A stretch of 46,278 nt of DNA from JAMLIN01 sp041676645 (GTDB taxonomy: Bacteria; Pseudomonadota; Gammaproteobacteria; Burkholderiales; Burkholderiaceae_E), in contig JBAYRO010000019.1 of NCBI GenBank assembly GCA_041676645.1, positions 1 to 46,278 of the forward strand, given 5' to 3'. A program made the translations under genes and the position numbers. Below are positions 44,861-46,278 of the stretch, in pieces (within the stretch, counting starts at the first letter, position 1; each line of letters begins with the position of its first letter). Below the pieces are notes generated by a model. It did no database searches. It had not been told where the DNA came from and saw only the letters and a list, made by a program, of their open reading frames with translations.

Positions 44861-46060
44861 ATGCTTTCGATCCGCAAGAAGCTCCTGGTGGGCGCTTCGC
44901 TCGCCGTCCTCGCGTTCTCGTCCCAGGCCAAGGAGTACGGTCCGGGTGTTACCGACACCGAGATCAAGATCGGCAACATCATGCCGTACTCCGGTCCGGC
45001 GTCCGCCTACGGCACCATCGGCAAGGCCACCGGCGCCTACTTCGACATGGTCAACGACAAGGGCGGCATCAACGGTCGCAAGATCAACTACATCACCCTG
45101 GACGATGGCTACAGCCCCCCGCGGGCGGTCGAGCAGGCCCGCCGGCTGGTCGAGCAGGAGGAAGTGCTGCTCATCATGGAACCCCTGGGCACGCCGTCGA
45201 ACTCGGCAATCCACAAGTACATGAACAGTCGCAAGGTCCCGCAGCTCTTCGTGGCGACCGGCGCATCGAAGTGGAACGACCCGAAGAAGTTCCCCTGGAC
45301 CATGGGCTGGCAGCCGAACTACTACGACGAGGGCGCCATCTACGCCCGCCATATCCTGGACAACAAGCCGGATGCCAAGATCGGCATCCTGTACCAGAAC
45401 GACGACTACGGTAAGGACTACCTGAACGGCTTCAAGGATGGCCTGGGCGACAAGCTCGAGAGCCTGGTCGTCATGGAAGTCTCCTACGAGGTCACCGACC
45501 CCACGATCGACAGCCAGATGGTGTCGCTCAAGGGTTCGGGCGCGGATACCTTCTTCAACATCACCACGCCGAAGTTCGCGGCGCAGGCGATCAAGAAGGC
45601 GGCCGAGATCGACTGGAAGCCGGTGCACTACCTCAACAACGTGTCGAACTCGGTGGGCGCGGTGCTCAAGCCGGCCGGCCTCGAGAATGCCAAGGGCATC
45701 CTGAGCGGCTTCTACCATATCGATCCGACCGACCCGCAATGGACGGACAACGAGGCGTTCAAGGAGTGGAATGCCTGGATGGACAAGTACTACCCGTCCG
45801 GCGACAAGGCGAGCACCTTCAACGTCTACGGCTACCTGGTCGCGCAGACCATGGAGCAGGTGCTCAAGCAGGCCGGTGACGATCTCACCCGCGAGAACGT
45901 CATGAAGCAGGCCGCCAGCCTCGATCTCGAGCTGCCGATGCTGCTGCCGGGCGTGAAGATCAAGACCTCGGCGGAAGACTACGCGCCGCTCGAGGCGATG
46001 CACCTCGGTGTGTTCGACGGCACGAGCTGGGTGCTGCAGGGCGGCGTGATCGAGAAGTGA
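44861..46060 (+). CDS. Periplasmic substrate-binding protein 3 of the liv-type ABC importer
   Basis: A 399-residue precursor with signal peptide MLSIRKKLLVGASLAVLAFS cut after SQA. The fold and landmarks match copies 1 and 2: DDGYSPPRAVEQARRLVEQE, KVPQLFVATGASKWNDPKKF, TDPTIDSQMVSLKGSGADTF and ELPMLLPGVKIKTSAEDY. Its hinge region VHYLNNVSNSVGAVLKPAG is closer to copy 1, while its N-terminus is closer to copy 2. No strong Shine-Dalgarno is visible before the ATG, unlike copy 2, so its translation may be weaker. The operon terminator follows 61 bp later. Confidence 0.94.
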   Translation: MLSIRKKLLVGASLAVLAFSSQAKEYGPGVTDTEIKIGNIMPYSGPASAYGTIGKATGAYFDMVNDKGGINGRKINYITLDDGYSPPRAVEQARRLVEQEEVLLIMEPLGTPSNSAIHKYMNSRKVPQLFVATGASKWNDPKKFPWTMGWQPNYYDEGAIYARHILDNKPDAKIGILYQNDDYGKDYLNGFKDGLGDKLESLVVMEVSYEVTDPTIDSQMVSLKGSGADTFFNITTPKFAAQAIKKAAEIDWKPVHYLNNVSNSVGAVLKPAGLENAKGILSGFYHIDPTDPQWTDNEAFKEWNAWMDKYYPSGDKASTFNVYGYLVAQTMEQVLKQAGDDLTRENVMKQAASLDLELPMLLPGVKIKTSAEDYAPLEAMHLGVFDGTSWVLQGGVIEK

Positions 46061-46121
46061 TCACGGCAGGAGAAGTCGCCGGCCATCCCGGTGACTTCCC
46101 TGCGCTCTCGTCCGTGTGCGG

Positions 46122-46153
46122 ATCGGCCGGCGCATCATGTGCCGGCCGATTTT
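46122..46153 (+). terminator. Rho-independent terminator of the liv operon
   Basis: ATCGGCCGGC at 46122-46131 pairs exactly with GCCGGCCGAT at 46141-46150. Three more pairs inside (GCA with TGT, one a G-U) close on a TCA loop, and a T-run (TTTT at 46150-46153) follows. It is the natural end of the liv operon and the target structure behind which the intron has inserted. Confidence 0.8.
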
Positions 46154-46156
46154 CAT

Positions 46157-46278
46157 GTGTGCGCCCGGCACGGGCGCACTCCTGCGGGTGCAAGTCCCGC
46201 CGCGAGTTGATCACAGCGAGCGAAGCGAAGCGCAACTGCACGAGGGTGACCGAGTGTGGGGAGGAAGCGTGGAGCGCA
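46157..46278 (+). mobile_element. 5' end of a group II intron (class C-like), truncated by window edge
   Basis: The sequence starts GTGTGCGCCCGGCACGGGCG, matching the GUGYG 5' splice-site consensus and the opening hairpin of class C introns. The helix GTGCGCCC (46159-46166) pairs with GGGCGCAC (46172-46179). CGGGTGCAAGTCCCGCC follows, the conserved domain I stem typical of these introns, then GAGCGAAGCG and GGGGAGGAAGCGTGGAGCGC, also typical of domain I. Insertion a few bases after a terminator hairpin is the class C target preference. The exact first base (46157 or 46159) is uncertain. The reverse transcriptase should lie beyond the window. Confidence 0.85.

Overview
The window is a GC-rich proteobacterial chromosome segment that spans the replication origin. 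The gene order mnmE-yidC-yidD-rnpA-rpmH (minus strand) facing dnaA-dnaN-gyrB (plus strand), the absence of recF between dnaN and gyrB, and the YidC N-terminus point to a betaproteobacterium, probably Burkholderiales-like. That placement is an inference from gene order and protein style; no 16S rRNA gene is present.

Layout. Positions 1-3.5 kb carry acyl-CoA metabolism genes (a CoA-transferase cut by the window edge, an enoyl-CoA hydratase), an MFS transporter and a decayed gene fragment. A secreted choice-of-anchor I lipoprotein (3.5-5.5 kb) and trpS (5.7-6.7 kb) follow. From 6.7 to 15.7 kb lies an accessory block that looks like a defence or genome-maintenance island: a 1749-residue exonuclease-RecQ-UvrD fusion, a self-inhibited Fic protein, a MazG-like nucleotide pyrophosphohydrolase, a Phd/ParE toxin-antitoxin pair with a palindromic operator, and a lipoprotein with EF-hand-like loops. 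From 15.8 to 25.3 kb is the conserved origin region. Clustered DnaA-box-like sites lie between dnaA and dnaN, and good divergent promoters lie between rpmH and dnaA.

Right after gyrB sits a HigB / HigA-ImmA / unknown three-gene module (25.3-27.3 kb) with a promoter predicting a leaderless mRNA and an 18+18 bp palindromic operator. Then come chrA, a PACE efflux pump divergent from a LysR regulator, a VWA lipoprotein - ECF sigma factor - membrane anti-sigma operon, a YaiI-type protein, an acyl-CoA dehydrogenase followed by a perfect 24+24 bp palindrome, a copper pair (DUF2946-like and PCuAC), and an old yellow enzyme.

The last 8 kb is one branched-chain-type ABC transporter operon: livG-livF-livH-livM and then three tandem paralogous periplasmic binding proteins, separated by GC-rich hairpins. 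A rho-independent terminator ends it, and immediately behind the T-run begins the 5' end of a group II intron of class C type, cut off by the window edge.

No rRNA, tRNA or CRISPR array was recognised.
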